Source: an uncultured Clostridia bacterium (GTDB lineage Bacteria; Bacillota; Clostridia; Oscillospirales; Feifaniaceae). Taken from it: a stretch of 64,000 bases of DNA. The notes under the pieces were generated by a model, which worked only from the letters and a program-made list of their open reading frames with translations, was not told the DNA's origin and did not search any database. The DNA lies in assembly GCA_944376235.1 (NCBI GenBank), contig CALWCA010000004.1, positions 171,774 through 235,773 of the forward strand. The letters run 5' to 3'. How positions within the stretch are numbered: position 1 is the stretch's first letter; the number at the start of each line of letters is the position of its first letter. Shown in pieces: positions 63,854-64,000 of this stretch. A program made the translations under genes and the position numbers.

Positions 63854-64000
63854 TTACACTTGGAGTTGTCCCACTGGCGCATAGGCAGGGGAGGCGTCCC
63901 CGCGCGCCTGCGGCTCCACTTCCACGGTAAAACGGTTTTCTGCCGTGGAGAAACTGACCTCACGCACAGCCCATACACTATTCCCGGTTGCACTTATGCG
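63854..64000 (-). CDS. C-terminal end of an unidentified protein (cut by window edge)
   Basis: An open minus-strand frame enters at base 64000 and ends at TAA 63854-63856, giving 48 residues (RISATGNSVWAVREVSFS ... AYAPVGQLQV). Composition and GC-rich third positions look coding, and the stop is followed by an AT-rich spacer before the GldA-like promoter area. No family recognised from so short a piece. Confidence 0.45.
   Translation of the reverse strand, partial: RISATGNSVWAVREVSFSTAENRFTVEVEPQARGDASPAYAPVGQLQV

Overview
The window reads as a chromosomal segment of a GC-rich member of class Clostridia, most likely a gut anaerobe of the Oscillospiraceae/Ruminococcaceae kind. Supporting signs are Firmicutes-type sigma-A promoters and strong Shine-Dalgarno sites, a T-box leader on alaS, an attenuated infC-rpmI-rplT operon starting at a non-standard codon, ThyX instead of ThyA, a DarA-type c-di-AMP receptor, a sporulation-type PdaA deacetylase, CoA-transferases and 2-hydroxyacyl-CoA dehydratase activators. 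Genes are GC-rich; AT-rich patches are confined to a few intergenic regions. This placement is inferred from gene content only.

Layout. 1-2.7 kb (minus): mutS (cut by the left edge), ylbF-like and miaB. 3-5.6 kb (plus): two near-duplicate family I CoA-transferases. 6-7.5 kb (minus): a polytopic transporter with a long leader carrying a small ORF. 8.1-20.6 kb (plus): one long run of eleven genes for peptide use: M29 and M42 metallopeptidases, an amidohydrolase, a dipeptide-binding lipoprotein, an MFS carrier, two DUF4438 proteins and the dppBCDF transporter, closed by a terminator. 21-24.7 kb: an AraC-type regulator, pyrB with a fused PyrI-like zinc module, and an RlmI-like methyltransferase. 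24.8-26.5 kb: mgtE with a proline-rich leader ORF. 27-31 kb: a 51-residue protein, a second amidohydrolase (minus), lgt and a DUF1461 membrane protein. 31-35 kb: rplU-rpmA, obgE, infC-rpmI-rplT. 35.5-44.5 kb: AI-2E family permease (minus), ACT-domain protein, thrB, a WecB/TagA glycosyltransferase, thyX-tmk, DUF2156, GNAT and 5-formyl-THF cyclo-ligase. 44.5-52 kb: a tiny Cys-rich membrane peptide (minus), mltG, a class B PBP with a repeat tail, T-box and alaS. 52.6-64 kb (mostly minus): darA, pdaA-like, a split 2-hydroxyacyl-CoA dehydratase activator, a CDF transporter, a GntR/FCD regulator, a GldA-like dehydrogenase and the C-terminal end of an unidentified gene.

How the parts work together. 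The 8-20 kb operon looks like a complete route for taking up an oligopeptide or modified dipeptide and hydrolysing it; the paired DUF4438 proteins are the unknown part. Several housekeeping genes are under visible RNA-level control (alaS T-box, infC attenuator, leader ORFs before mgtE and the 6-7 kb transporter). Intergenic spaces are rich in perfect hairpins and short GC-rich tandem repeats. No tRNA, rRNA, insertion sequence, prophage or CRISPR array was seen.
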